Source: Ruminococcus sp. Phil11 | Lineage (GTDB): Bacteria; Bacillota; Clostridia; Oscillospirales; Ruminococcaceae | DNA length: 64,000 nucleotides | NCBI GenBank assembly: GCA_001940925.1 | Contig: MSGZ01000021.1 | Coordinates: 26,999 to 90,998, forward strand | Direction: 5' to 3' | In this document: positions 21,189 to 31,516 of the stretch, piece by piece | Layout of the letters: each line of letters begins with the position of its first letter | Numbering within the stretch: position 1 is the stretch's first letter | Program-made: the position numbers and the translations under genes | The notes under the pieces: generated by a model | What the model was told of the DNA's origin: nothing | The model's input: the letters and a program-made list of their open reading frames with translations, nothing else | The model's database searches: none

Positions 21189-21870
21189 AATCGTTCATCG
21201 AAAGATTGGTCGTGATGACGCAGGGCTTTCCGCTGCGGAGTCGTCCGTCGATCAGATTGAACTTGATCTCGTCCATGTAATCTGTCCGGTGCTCGCATCC
21301 GAAATCGTCAATCACAAGCAGGCCTGTGTGATTCATTTCCCCATAGACCGCTCCTTTGTCCGGACTGTTCCAGAGCTGCTGTTCAATCTCGGAGACTGTG
21401 ATGAACCGCGCTGTCATGCCGGCATCAATCGCTGCATTTGCAATGCACGCCGCCATGAATGACTTGCCTGTCCCGCAGTCTCCCCAGAGCAGCAGCCAAT
21501 CACGGCTGCTGTCTCCGGTCACTCTTTCAGAAAACGCTTTACAGATTTCGGTCAGTCGGGGATCTTTGCAATCGTCATCCGCAAACCTTGCACGGATCAG
21601 ATCGGAACTGCCAAAGCAAATCGTTCGCCGCTGTTCGATCTGATTCTGTCGAAGTCTCTCGCGCATTGCATCATCATCGGCTTTCATACAGTCGCAAAGG
21701 CAGTACACTGCAAAGTTTGAATCAGGGAACGGTCTACACTGCTTCGGTGAACGGCACTTCCCGCAAATCAGCAAGCCGGTTGCTTTGTCCGTGTAGTCAC
21801 AGTCCCGAACCGGAATTGCTTCTTCGGCTCTCGCGGCAAGGATGCTGAATACTTCTTTCACTGCACTCAT
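21031..21870 (-). CDS. DnaC-like AAA+ replication ATPase
   Basis: GDCGTGKSFMAACIANAAI Walker A; GLLVIDDFG Walker B. Confidence 0.85.
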   Translation of the reverse strand: MSAVKEVFSILAARAEEAIPVRDCDYTDKATGLLICGKCRSPKQCRPFPDSNFAVYCLCDCMKADDDAMRERLRQNQIEQRRTICFGSSDLIRARFADDDCKDPRLTEICKAFSERVTGDSSRDWLLLWGDCGTGKSFMAACIANAAIDAGMTARFITVSEIEQQLWNSPDKGAVYGEMNHTGLLVIDDFGCEHRTDYMDEIKFNLIDGRLRSGKPCVITTNLSMNDFAAPADLTQKRIVSRMFERAATFHVQGEDRRFTALKERAARSSSSNKTTEEE

Positions 21871-21964
21871 GTGAACACCCCTTCCAGATCATAAACCGGT
21901 TGAACCTGTGCCTCGTTTCGGGGCAGTGGTTTCTGTTCCTTCCTTGCCCAGGTTCGGATCACCG

Positions 21965-22627
21965 CGAGAAAGTTTTTATAGCGCTTGCCGCTGCTCGCCA
22001 CATATCCTTGACGCGCTCGCCGATGAACCGCTGCAATTCCAGGCTTGCATTCAGCTTGCGATCCTGACCGGCGCGCGGCTTGGTGAACTGGTTGCCTTGA
22101 AATTCAGCGATGTGGACTTTGACAATAACAAGATCAAGATCGAGCGAGCGGCCTATAAGCTGAGAGGACAGGCGCAGGCAGTCAAGCCGCCGAAGGACTA
22201 TGATGTGCGCACAGTTTCGATCACGCAGGAATGTACCGCACTGATTGCGATGGTGCAGGAGGAAAAGAAGCAGCTCGCGGCGGAACTCGGTACGGCATGG
22301 CACGAGGAAGACTGGATTCTCACGCAATGGGACGGCACGATGATGCACAAGCAGACGCCGTCTGCGAGATTTCGGAAGTTCCTGAAAAAGCATGGGCTGA
22401 AAGTGCAGAAATTCCATGCCCTGCGGCACACTTCTGCGACCTTGCTCCTTTACTCCGGTGTCAATATCCGGCAGGTGCAGTCGCGGCTCGGTCACGGCAA
22501 TATCACCACGACGCAGCGTTATCTGCACGCAATCAAGGACGCAGACGAGGAAGCGGTCAATGCACTGCAAAACCTGCTGATTACGCAGCACAAAGCGGAT
22601 GCTGAGGCAAAGCGTAAGGCGGAATAA
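21965..22627 (+). pseudogene. Tyrosine recombinase/integrase, 5'-truncated
   Basis: ILTGARLGELVALKFSDVDF, HALRHTSATLLLYSGVNIRQVQSRLGHGNITTTQRYLH (R..HxxR..H/Y); N-terminal domain missing. Confidence 0.85.
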
Positions 22628-22671
22628 TAACGAAACGGGAATCGGCGCTTATTGCCGATTCCCGTTTCTGT
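22628..22671 (+). terminator. Intrinsic terminator after integrase remnant
   Basis: acgaaacgggaatcggcgcttattgccgattcccgtttctg. Confidence 0.7.
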
Positions 22672-22789
22672 ATGGGTGTCTATGTTAACTTTTCCCTGGC
22701 ATAAAGAGGGCTATTTGCGTGCGAGCATAACACGCTCAGATATAATCGCCTAATTCTGAAATTATATAGTCATGTTTTGAGAGAAATAA

Positions 22790-22881
22790 ATGCGGAGAAT
22801 GGGGTTGTCGGCTAATACCTTCTATCGCCGTGTGCGTGAGTATGAAGCGGAACACGGGATCGCAGTGCCGACCTCAGCTTG
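22790..22881 (+). pseudogene. Possible HTH fragment of a recombinase or regulator
   Basis: MRRMGLSANTFYRRVREYEAEHGIAVPTSA, HTH-like; too short to assign. Confidence 0.3.
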
Positions 22882-22949
22882 ACAGCCCCCTCACACGAAC
22901 GGAAACTCCCCCAGAGCCGTCCGAGCCTGCGTAGCAGAAACTAACCGTC

Positions 22950-22991
22950 CGAAAAGCAAGAGGCTCAGGAAGCAATATCCTGAGCCTCTTA
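22950..22991. terminator. Intrinsic hairpin
   Basis: caagaggctcaggaagcaatatcctgagcctctta. Confidence 0.65.
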
Positions 22992-23001
22992 CTGAATAGA
23001 T

Positions 23002-23976
23002 TCAATCATTTTTCTCAATATCCTGCCAATTTGAATTATGCAGTATCTCCGCATCATCACCGACAAAGACCTTGGATGCTTCCTCATCATCGCAGAGCTG
23101 ATACAGCATCCAGGCGGTCATATACCCGTCGGAACGAACAAGCATATCCTCATGCTCCGCACCCGTTGCTCTTGCCCGAACCTTCTCAACATCATCAGAA
23201 ATGCTGTTATAATTCGTGACAACTGCTTCAAGAGGACATACGCCTGCAAAATCCTTTGTAATATCCGGAACATCGGCATCATCGGTTTTTCCTGTTCCCG
23301 AAGTCATAAAATACGGTATCGTGACCTTGCTTACATCATAATCCCAGCCCATATTATGTGCAAGGAAGGGATAAGCCGCACTGCCTGTGAATATCGTCTT
23401 ATACAGCTTTCCATTATCAAAATTCGTAACTGCACATAACGCTCCGGCACCGCCTTGTGAATATCCCATGATACCGATATTGTTTTTGTCTATCTTGCCG
23501 TACAATTCGCTGTCAGCACCGATATTCAGGATAAATTCAAGTGTTTCCGATGCTGTTTCGCCTGTGCCGGACTGCGGATCATCGTTACCAACCACAATAA
23601 ATCCCCATGAAGCGATCCTGTCAAGCACAGCCATATAATTTCTTGCCCGTGTTCCGCTTGCATTGACGGAAACGATCATCGGATAAGTTTGTTTGCTGTC
23701 TGCAAGCTCCGCAGGATAAAATACCCTGATCGTGTCTATCTTGCTGTTATCACTCTTGAATTCAGTGCAGGCGGTCTCAAAGCTGCCCCTGGCGGAATAT
23801 TTCTTTTCAAGCACTGCATCTGTCTTGAGATCATCGAAATAGTCATCATCGTACCACGGACGGCGTTCGTGTATCTTACCCTTTATGAAGAATATCACTG
23901 CAACAGAGAAAAGAATCAGCAGTATGATACCGATGATTTTCAACACCTTATGCCCCCGTTTCGTTTCAGTTTTCAT
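23002..23976 (-). CDS. Secreted/membrane alpha/beta hydrolase (chlorophyllase/DLH-like)
   Basis: N-terminal transmembrane segment; GIMGYSQGGAGAL nucleophile elbow. Confidence 0.75.
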   Translation of the reverse strand: MKTETKRGHKVLKIIGIILLILFSVAVIFFIKGKIHERRPWYDDDYFDDLKTDAVLEKKYSARGSFETACTEFKSDNSKIDTIRVFYPAELADSKQTYPMIVSVNASGTRARNYMAVLDRIASWGFIVVGNDDPQSGTGETASETLEFILNIGADSELYGKIDKNNIGIMGYSQGGAGALCAVTNFDNGKLYKTIFTGSAAYPFLAHNMGWDYDVSKVTIPYFMTSGTGKTDDADVPDITKDFAGVCPLEAVVTNYNSISDDVEKVRARATGAEHEDMLVRSDGYMTAWMLYQLCDDEEASKVFVGDDAEILHNSNWQDIEKND

Positions 23977-23989
23977 GTTTGACCTCTCC

Positions 23990-25147
23990 TCAGAATGTTT
24001 TATCGAGCAATTCCAGCCCGTAGGTCTTTACATCACCGTTCACAGCATCATATATCCACTCACCGACACTTCGGGCGTTTCCGAGCTCGTCAAATACATT
24101 TGCAGATATGATCGTATGCTGGGTATTATGGGTATTTGCATCCTCTCCGCAGCTCCAGACATAGATACCCACATCGGGGATATTCGCCTGCAAGCCGTTT
24201 ACCATTTCTTTCAGATCACGCTGGAAGTGATCGCCAAGCTCTTTTGTCTTATCCATTTTTCCGCTGTCGATATAGGACTGATACTGCATCAGCGTATCAT
24301 CACGGTAGGAGCAGTCAAAGAGTATTTTCACGCCGTTACCACGCTTTTCGCGGAGTGCGGTCAGACTGTCAAGGACAAGGTTGTTTGTGGTCAGCCTGTC
24401 TGATATTTCAGTCGGAGCTTTCCACAGATCCACAGCCGTTTCGTGCCAGCCGTTATAAAGCAGGAGCGAGCTGTCAACACAGACGGTCACATTTTCAGCA
24501 CCGGGAAAACGGTCGATCACATCGTCAGCCAGCAGGGAGGTCGCAAATCCGCCTGCCGAAAAGCCTGTTACAAGCAGCGTGTCAGGCTCTCCGATATACT
24601 GTTTGACCTGTTCCACATAAGCGGAATAATTGCTGTATCCTGTGTGATACACAGTCTTTTTACCCTCGTAAATTCCCGTGCCTGCGTGAAAATCGCCGGT
24701 CGCATAGGGGATCACGATAAAGCTCCAGTCCTTAAAGGGATTATCCTCCGCAGTGCTGCCGATACCGCCCTGTGCGACAAAGTCCTGTGCCGTCATATTG
24801 GTCGCATAGAACTCCTTGCCTCCCTCAGAGGTCTCAGGAGTGATGCTCACACCGCCGCCGAAGAAATACACAACGCCCTTGTTCTCTGTACCCTTGCGGA
24901 AGATGCCGTGCCATTCACTGCCGTCCGAGGACTTTGCGCCGTCCACTTCAACCTCATACCACTTGCCGATCTCAGGTTCACCCTTGAGCTTAGGGAATGT
25001 TTTGAGAAATGTCAGCTTCAGAAGAACAAAAATGCCTGTTGCAATCACGAAAATGATAATCCCGATGATGATAAGCACCTTTTTTAATCTGCTTTTTGGT
25101 TTTGTGATTCCCATAACATAGCCTCCTTCAATCTCATAGCTTGACAA
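23990..25147 (-). CDS. Pectinacetylesterase-like membrane-anchored hydrolase
   Basis: GVVYFFGGGVSI, VTGFSAGGFATSLLADDV; N-terminal transmembrane segment. Confidence 0.7.
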   Translation of the reverse strand: MSSYEIEGGYVMGITKPKSRLKKVLIIIGIIIFVIATGIFVLLKLTFLKTFPKLKGEPEIGKWYEVEVDGAKSSDGSEWHGIFRKGTENKGVVYFFGGGVSITPETSEGGKEFYATNMTAQDFVAQGGIGSTAEDNPFKDWSFIVIPYATGDFHAGTGIYEGKKTVYHTGYSNYSAYVEQVKQYIGEPDTLLVTGFSAGGFATSLLADDVIDRFPGAENVTVCVDSSLLLYNGWHETAVDLWKAPTEISDRLTTNNLVLDSLTALREKRGNGVKILFDCSYRDDTLMQYQSYIDSGKMDKTKELGDHFQRDLKEMVNGLQANIPDVGIYVWSCGEDANTHNTQHTIISANVFDELGNARSVGEWIYDAVNGDVKTYGLELLDKTF

Positions 25148-25260
25148 AAACGCTTTCCTATGATACTATAATATCATAAAACGGCTGCAAAGTCAATAAA
25201 ATCGGAAAAATGATACTATTTGGCGAAATAGTATCATCAGGCAGAAAGGAAGAACGGAAA

Positions 25261-25767
25261 ATGTCGGAATATGTGACCTCAGCCTACGGTGAAGCACTGT
25301 TCAGGCTGATGAAAAAGAAGAATATCGAGAAGATCACCGTGGACGAGCTGTGCGGGGAAGGCGGCATCGGCAGAGCGACCTATTTTCGCAATTTCAAATC
25401 AAAGGACGAGATCATCACCGCCTACATCATCATGAAGTGGCGTGAATATGAACGTGAACACAGACTAAAGGAGCATCAGTTGAGTGACAGCTACCGTGTC
25501 AGACGGTACTTTGATTTTTGCTATTCACTTCGGAAAAAGAACGATCTCATCATCGGACAGGGACATCACGGAGCGATCCTGTCAGCTTATGAGGTCATCA
25601 TGACCGACAGTGACACCGAGCAGTCCATTGACACCTACGAAAGCTACTACCTTGCCTATGGGCTTTTCGGCATCTTTATGAAATGGGCAAAAGGCGGTTA
25701 TGCCGAGTCTGTGCAGGAGATGACGCAGATCGTGGTGGAGAGGATATTTGCAGGAAATATGGGATAA
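25261..25767 (+). CDS. TetR/AcrR family regulator
   Basis: ALFRLMKKKNIEKITVDELCGEGGIGRATYFRNFKSKDEII. Confidence 0.85.
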   Translation: MSEYVTSAYGEALFRLMKKKNIEKITVDELCGEGGIGRATYFRNFKSKDEIITAYIIMKWREYEREHRLKEHQLSDSYRVRRYFDFCYSLRKKNDLIIGQGHHGAILSAYEVIMTDSDTEQSIDTYESYYLAYGLFGIFMKWAKGGYAESVQEMTQIVVERIFAGNMG

Positions 25768-25936
25768 ATGAAGCCCTGAGAAATGCTTATCCGTAAGCAG
25801 ATCTCAGGGCTTTTTCTGTTATTCAGTTCCAAAAGGGTATGCTGTCATTGTGGCGCGCGCCATAATGCTGATTTGAACCTCAGCGGAACGGAAAGTGAGT
25901 GTATCATTAGACTACGGGCTATTGGCAAGAAAAACA

Positions 25937-26275
25937 TTATGCTAATTGTTTTGTCTCAAAATCATACAATCTTTTCAGTGCCTTCTGCATGACTTCACAA
26001 TCACTGATCTCCGTATCTATCGTTTCCTGATAGACCTCAAAATGTCTTGCATCGACCGTAATCATTCCGTTCGGGTACATTTTCGTGAGCCTGCTGTTTT
26101 CATTGCAAGGCTTGGTCATCTGCTGATGTTCATACGCATACAAGCGCTCCATCGCCGTTTGCAGAACATAACAGTTGTGGATATAGCTGTCTATCGTTTC
26201 CTGATACACATTGAAAAACTTTGCGTCAAGCGTGACCATTCCGTTTTGATACATCTTCGTAATATTTTCGTTCAT
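25937..26275 (-). CDS. Small hypothetical protein with two internal repeats
   Basis: ITKMYQNGMVTLDAKFFNVYQETIDSYIHNCYVLQTAMERLYAYE and LTKMYPNGMITVDARHFEVYQETIDTEISDCEVMQKALKRLYDFE. Confidence 0.7.
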   Translation of the reverse strand: MNENITKMYQNGMVTLDAKFFNVYQETIDSYIHNCYVLQTAMERLYAYEHQQMTKPCNENSRLTKMYPNGMITVDARHFEVYQETIDTEISDCEVMQKALKRLYDFETKQLA

Positions 26276-26289
26276 TCCCAAGACCTCCG

Positions 26290-26892
26290 TTATTTCAATA
26301 TGCTGATAATACATTCCACAAGCGTGAGTGCCAGCAGAATGTTGATGATGCGATAATGCTTCAGATAGAATTTCTGTATCAGCGCACCCATTCCGATCCA
26401 TGTGAGCGTTGCAAAGCTGCCGAGTGTAGCGATAAACAGTTCAGCGATCACAAGTGCAGTCAGCGAGGTGTGGTAGTCTGTGATGTATCCAGTCAGAGCG
26501 GTCATACCGAACAGATAGATCTTCACATTGACGAATTGCAGCAGAAAGCCTTTCATGTAAGATGCAGATCTGCTATCATCGTCCTTTTCAGGCTTGCTGA
26601 TCGCAATATGGATCGCAAGCCACAAAATATAGGCAGCACCGATGTATTTCATCACGCCGAGGACAGACGGCAGAAATGCAGCGATGCCGAATACAAACAC
26701 TGCACAGATGAGCTGTACTACATAATATCCCGTAAAGATGCCGAAAAACAGCGGCTTGCCTTTCTTCCATCCGTAGTTCGTCACCGTGTTCAGTGCAAGG
26801 ATATTGCCCGGTCCCGGTGTAAACGCATTGATCACACAATATAAAACAAAATTACCTATCACATAAGCCGGCATATTTATGCCTCCTTCCAT
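26290..26892 (-). CDS. LysE family translocator
   Basis: FTPGPGNILALNTVTNYGWKKG motif, multiple transmembrane segments. Confidence 0.85.
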   Translation of the reverse strand: MEGGINMPAYVIGNFVLYCVINAFTPGPGNILALNTVTNYGWKKGKPLFFGIFTGYYVVQLICAVFVFGIAAFLPSVLGVMKYIGAAYILWLAIHIAISKPEKDDDSRSASYMKGFLLQFVNVKIYLFGMTALTGYITDYHTSLTALVIAELFIATLGSFATLTWIGMGALIQKFYLKHYRIINILLALTLVECIISILK

Positions 26893-26962
26893 AGTTTTAT
26901 TATACCACGGAACGCTTTGCGATAGGTAATACTTTTATACTGTGCGTTTGCATAGGTTTTGC

Positions 26963-27865
26963 CTATGTTTCCTGATACTGCCCGATCAGTTCGATAAAAC
27001 GCGCACCAAGATCTGAAAGTGTACGGTCTTTGTTGATAATATAGCCGATGTGCATTGTCTCTTTTTCTTTCAGCGGAACGGAAATGATCCTGTCACCGTG
27101 GAGATATTTCGCATAGATACCGCTGGAAATAGTGTACGCCTGCAGCCCGATCATCAGATTGACTACTGCTGCACGGTCGCTCACACGGATGCTCTTATCG
27201 ACTGTTTCATTGCTGAAAAGCTCCTCTGCGAAGTTTGAGGACTCATACGCTCCCTGTACAAAACTCAGTCTCGGATAGGGCTTCAAGTCTGCAAGCGTAA
27301 GGGCTTTCTTCGCTGCAAGCGGGTGATCTCTGTCAAGGAAGATATGGGGAGAAGCCGTAAACAGCTCTTGGAATGTCAGGTTGTAGTCCTCAAACAGCTT
27401 TTGCAGGACGCTTTCATTGGATTCGCAGAGATACAGCAGTCCTAAGTCGCTGAACCTGTTCCGCACATCTTCAATGATCTGATGCGTCTGCGTTTCGTTC
27501 ATGATGAACTCATAGCGTTCCTGCCCGTATTGCATGATGAGGTCAGCAAAGGCGTTCGCTGCAAAGGTATAATGCTGTGTGGATACGCAGAACCGCTGTT
27601 TTTCCGGCTGTCCGTTGACAAAGCGTGACTCCAGCAATTCCATTTGCTGAACGACCTGCCTTGCATAGCCGACAAACTCCATTCCCTCCGGCGTCAGTGC
27701 AACGCCTGCCCGACAGCGGTTGAAGATCGTGAGCTTCGCTTCATTTTCGACTTCCTTGATCGCACCCGACAGGCTGGGCTGGGAGATAAAGAGCTGTCTT
27801 GCGGCTTCGGTTATTGAGCCTACCTCTGCAACGGTAATGATGTATTTTAACTGCTGTACTGTCAT
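26963..27865 (-). CDS. LysR family regulator
   Basis: MTVQQLKYIITVAEVGSITEAARQLFISQPSLSGAIKEVE. Confidence 0.92.
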   Translation of the reverse strand: MTVQQLKYIITVAEVGSITEAARQLFISQPSLSGAIKEVENEAKLTIFNRCRAGVALTPEGMEFVGYARQVVQQMELLESRFVNGQPEKQRFCVSTQHYTFAANAFADLIMQYGQERYEFIMNETQTHQIIEDVRNRFSDLGLLYLCESNESVLQKLFEDYNLTFQELFTASPHIFLDRDHPLAAKKALTLADLKPYPRLSFVQGAYESSNFAEELFSNETVDKSIRVSDRAAVVNLMIGLQAYTISSGIYAKYLHGDRIISVPLKEKETMHIGYIINKDRTLSDLGARFIELIGQYQET

Positions 27866-28422
27866 TGTTCTTCACGCTTTCCGATAGAAGCACCGAGCAT
27901 ATAGGCATCTTCGCATTCAGGAATACCCTGCATATCCATATTATCGGTATGAAGCAGAGCTGCCTTGCCGAGATTTCGCCACGCAAGCCGTTTCATCATG
28001 TAATCAAAATGCTCATACAGCGGTTCAGGGTGACTTCCGCCTGCTGCGACCAACAATGCACCGCTTCTGCCTTTGCCGATCAGTTCGCTTCGTTCATACT
28101 CAGCCAACGCCCACAGCCTGTCGATCACATTTTTGAGCAGACCGCTATACGACCAGAAGAACAGCGGAGTTGCAAAAACGGTCACATCTGCCTTGCGGAA
28201 TTCTGCGTAGACAGTATCCATATCGTCACGCTGCACGCAGGGGTGTTCCTTCTCCTTGCCGCCGTTCAGACAGCCGATACAGCTATGGATATTCAGCTTA
28301 CACAGATCAATGACCATGACAGTGTGACCGACCGATTCTGCCCCCTTGCCGAATGATCTTATCATCGCAGCCGTAAACGCATTTGGTCTGGCAGAGCCGT
28401 TCAGGACGAGAATATGGGACAT
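27862..28422 (-). CDS. NADPH-dependent FMN reductase/flavodoxin-like
   Basis: VLNGSARPNAFTAAMIRSF; FATPLFFWSYSGLLKNVIDR. Confidence 0.88.
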   Translation of the reverse strand: MSHILVLNGSARPNAFTAAMIRSFGKGAESVGHTVMVIDLCKLNIHSCIGCLNGGKEKEHPCVQRDDMDTVYAEFRKADVTVFATPLFFWSYSGLLKNVIDRLWALAEYERSELIGKGRSGALLVAAGGSHPEPLYEHFDYMMKRLAWRNLGKAALLHTDNMDMQGIPECEDAYMLGASIGKREEQ

Positions 28423-28585
28423 AGCGATACCTCCTGGCGAATTGTATTATAATTATACAACCTGATAGCAGAAGTGTCAAGATTCATGTTGTAAAAGGTC
28501 TGTTTTCCGGCGAGTGCCGGAATGTGGGTATGCGGAATAATAAGAAACGGATAGCCGTCTGATGAGGACGGTTATCCGTGTTTGC

Positions 28586-28885
28586 TCATTCAATGTGGTC
28601 AAGCTGATTCTTTATAGCAGAAATAAAATCTGTTATAAACCGTTCTCTTGTCTTTTCATCAAGCTCTCCGATAGACAAATAGGGATCAAGGTCTTCCAGC
28701 TCCACTAAAAGCAGTCGCCCATCACGGGTACGGCAGGCATCTACTCGCTGAATACCGTGAGAAATATCATTCCATTCGATGAATTTCTTTGCGAAATCAG
28801 CATCTTCGGTCGAATGATCATAGCGCTTCAGTTCCCATCGTCTGGTTTTATCAGGAGCATACAGAGCGTATGTATATATCTTCAT
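28586..28885 (-). CDS. C-terminal ATP-grasp-like fragment
   Basis: IQRVDACRTRDGRLLLVELEDLDPYLSI resembles the end of ATP-grasp domains; no N-terminal domain present. Confidence 0.4.
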   Translation of the reverse strand: MKIYTYALYAPDKTRRWELKRYDHSTEDADFAKKFIEWNDISHGIQRVDACRTRDGRLLLVELEDLDPYLSIGELDEKTRERFITDFISAIKNQLDHIE

Positions 28886-29256
28886 CGCAGTATCTTCGAC
28901 CCTTTGCTTCATAATACAAGGCGGTCAGATATAGTATTCTTTTCATTATGCCCTCCATAAAGTTGATGAGTACACATTCATAATTATACCAAACCGTCCC
29001 GAAAAAGTCAATCTCTGCACACTTTTTCACGCCCTTTTAAATGCAAAATACAAGGAGACACGAGCGAGAAACTACGAACAGAGAATGAGCAGACTGCTGG
29101 ATATGATACAACGAAAAAAGACAGATACCTCGATCGGAAGTATCTGTCTTCCTTTATTATAGCCCGCTGTATAGGTCTTTCATATAAGTTCTTGTAAAAC
29201 TTCTATATTAGTACCTACTTAAAAAGTCATTTGCTTTTTTATTCGGATAAATCAAT

Positions 29257-30132
29257 TCACGAGTAGTCCTCTCTCAGCTTTTTGAGGAACAACTCCGCTA
29301 TCGGTGAAAACACCTGATACTTCTTCCAGATGATATACATATTCGTTTCAAGCGTTGGCTTGATCGGTCGGAAACAAAGTCCGCTCTTCTCGCTCGTGTC
29401 GATAAGGTGCTCAAATGTCAGCAGATATCCAAGCCCCTCTTTTACGAACACCGAGCCGTTGTAGGCAAGATTGACAGTTCCTGCAAAGTTGAGCTTGTCC
29501 ATGTTCTCACCGCACCAGCGAGGGAAATCTACACGGATAGACTGCTCGGAGCAGAACAGCGGAAGCCCGTAGAGGTCATCAAAGGTAACATATTCTTTCT
29601 CAGCAAGCGGACTGTCACGCAGCATGACAAGCCCCCATTTGTCGCTTTCGGGGATAGAGAGATAATTGTATTTTGAGAGGTTCGGCGGTTCAACGATCAC
29701 GGCAAGGTCGAGGATACCTCTGTCAAGACGTTCGGCAACGGGCTCGGTATCTCCGCTGAATATGTGAAATATGAAATTCGGGTACTGCTCCTTGAATGTT
29801 TTGATGCTCCTTGCAAGGTATTTGATAAGATAGCTCTCGGCACAGCCTATGCGTATCTCACCGCCGATGATGTTGTCAAGCTGGCTGAACTCCTCGGCTG
29901 TCTTATCGACCATAGCAAGGATATCCTCGGCACGTTTGCGCAGGAGCATACCTTCATCGTTAAGTATCATATTCTTATTGGTGCGGATAAACAGTTCATG
30001 CCCCAATTCTTCCTCAAGCTTCTTTATCTCTTTAGAAAGCGAGGGCTGCGAGATATGCAGGCGTTCGGCTGCCCTTGTCATGTTTTCCTCTCTTGCGATG
30101 GCGAGAAAGTAACGTAAGACACGTATTTCCAT
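29257..30132 (-). CDS. LysR family regulator
   Basis: MEIRVLRYFLAIAREENMTRAAERLHISQPSLSKEIKKLE. Confidence 0.93.
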   Translation of the reverse strand: MEIRVLRYFLAIAREENMTRAAERLHISQPSLSKEIKKLEEELGHELFIRTNKNMILNDEGMLLRKRAEDILAMVDKTAEEFSQLDNIIGGEIRIGCAESYLIKYLARSIKTFKEQYPNFIFHIFSGDTEPVAERLDRGILDLAVIVEPPNLSKYNYLSIPESDKWGLVMLRDSPLAEKEYVTFDDLYGLPLFCSEQSIRVDFPRWCGENMDKLNFAGTVNLAYNGSVFVKEGLGYLLTFEHLIDTSEKSGLCFRPIKPTLETNMYIIWKKYQVFSPIAELFLKKLREDYS

Positions 30133-30273
30133 AGCACACCTCCAATATTTCTATTATCATTATAACCTGTTTTGTTATTCCTGTCAAGAATAACAAGCTA
30201 TTCAAAATAGGTATTTTACATATCATAAGATCTGTGTTATACTAAAGATACCAAATAACACAGAGGTGAGAAT

Positions 30274-30510
30274 ATGGCAAATGCAGCCGACAAAATGGCG
30301 GTCATGACCGAAAATCTCAGGGATATGGGCTTGGACGATGAAAGCGTAGCGAAATGCCTGCAAATGGTCGAAAGCGGACAATATCAGGCACTTGACTGTT
30401 TTCTGAAAAGCTATCGTCAAACGCTCCTTGACAGCGTTCACAAGTATAACGACCGCATCGACTGCCTTGACTATTTCGCCTACACATTAAGAAAAAACGG
30501 AGGTATCTGA
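30274..30510 (+). CDS. Small hypothetical protein
   Basis: 78-aa ORF after an AGAGGTGAG site, divergent from the LysR gene and directly upstream of a hydrolase. Confidence 0.6.
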   Translation: MANAADKMAVMTENLRDMGLDDESVAKCLQMVESGQYQALDCFLKSYRQTLLDSVHKYNDRIDCLDYFAYTLRKNGGI

Positions 30511-30511
30511 A

Positions 30512-31510
30512 ATGAAAGATGAAATGCTTACTTTAACACAGGAATGGGACAAGACCTTCCCGAAGTCCGACAAGGTCAATCATAAGAAAGTGACATTCCA
30601 CAACCGCTACGGCATCACACTCGCTGCCGATATGTACACTCCAAAAAATGCAGGCGGAAAGCTTCCGGCAATTGCTGTAAGCGGACCGTTCGGTGCAGTC
30701 AAGGAACAGTGCAGCGGTCTTTACGCACAGACACTTGCAGAGCGTGGATTCCTGACCATTGCCTTCGATCCGTCCTTTACGGGTGAAAGCGGAGGTGTAC
30801 CTCGTTACATGGCTTCTCCCGACATCAACACAGAGGATTTTATGGCAGCGGTTGATTTCCTCTCAGTACAGGAAAATGTTGATCCCGAGCGTATCGGTAT
30901 CCTCGGTATCTGCGGCTGGGGCGGAATGGCTGTCAATACAGCGGCTCTTGATACACGTATCAAGGCGACTGTTGCATCTACCATGTACGATATGACAAGA
31001 GTGAACGCAAAGGGCTATTTCGATGCCGATGACAGCGAGGAAAAGCGGTATGCCATGAAGCAGGCACTGAATGCCCAGCGTATCAGGGATTACCAGTCCG
31101 GCGAGTATGAGCTTGGCGGCGGTGTTGTCGATCCTCTGCCCGAGGACGCACCGTATTTCGTAAAAGATTACCATTCTTACTACAAGACTGAAAGAGGTTA
31201 TCACCCCCGTTCGCTCAATTCCAACGGCGGCTGGAACAAGATCGGCTGTATGTCGTTCATCAATATGCCGATCCTGCAATACAGCAATGAGATACGCTCC
31301 GCCGTTATGATCATGCACGGCGACAAGGCACATTCTTTCTACTTCGGGAAAGATGCGTATGAGAATATGATAAACGGCAATCAGTATACCGACAACAAAC
31401 AGCTTCTTGTGATAGAGGGTGCTTCCCATACCGACCTCTATGACGGCGGTGAGAATCACGTTATTCCGTTTGACAAGCTCGAAGCGTTCTACAACGAATA
31501 TCTGAAATGA
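30512..31510 (+). CDS. Alpha/beta hydrolase
   Basis: GILGICGWGGMAVNTA nucleophile elbow; C-terminal EGASHTDLYD. Confidence 0.85.
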   Translation: MKDEMLTLTQEWDKTFPKSDKVNHKKVTFHNRYGITLAADMYTPKNAGGKLPAIAVSGPFGAVKEQCSGLYAQTLAERGFLTIAFDPSFTGESGGVPRYMASPDINTEDFMAAVDFLSVQENVDPERIGILGICGWGGMAVNTAALDTRIKATVASTMYDMTRVNAKGYFDADDSEEKRYAMKQALNAQRIRDYQSGEYELGGGVVDPLPEDAPYFVKDYHSYYKTERGYHPRSLNSNGGWNKIGCMSFINMPILQYSNEIRSAVMIMHGDKAHSFYFGKDAYENMINGNQYTDNKQLLVIEGASHTDLYDGGENHVIPFDKLEAFYNEYLK

Positions 31511-31516
31511 TCTTAT

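Larger units (their letters stand above)
17570..22650. mobile_element. Decayed integrative mobilizable element, copy 1, next to tRNA-Lys
   Basis: MobV-type relaxase, DnaC-like ATPase and tyrosine recombinase C-terminus; left-end sequence and terminator shared with copy 2. Confidence 0.75.

Noticed and set aside
17423-22700. Duplicated tRNA-Lys 3' end as attR for element copy 1
   Set aside because: No second copy of the tRNA-Lys 3' sequence (ttcgagcccctcatttctca) was found by eye, so integration in tRNA-Lys is suggested only by position.
29040-29160. Possible recombinase C-terminal fragment (RETTNREMSRLLDMIQRKK)
   Set aside because: Too short and without diagnostic residues; only the terminator hairpin at its end is convincing.
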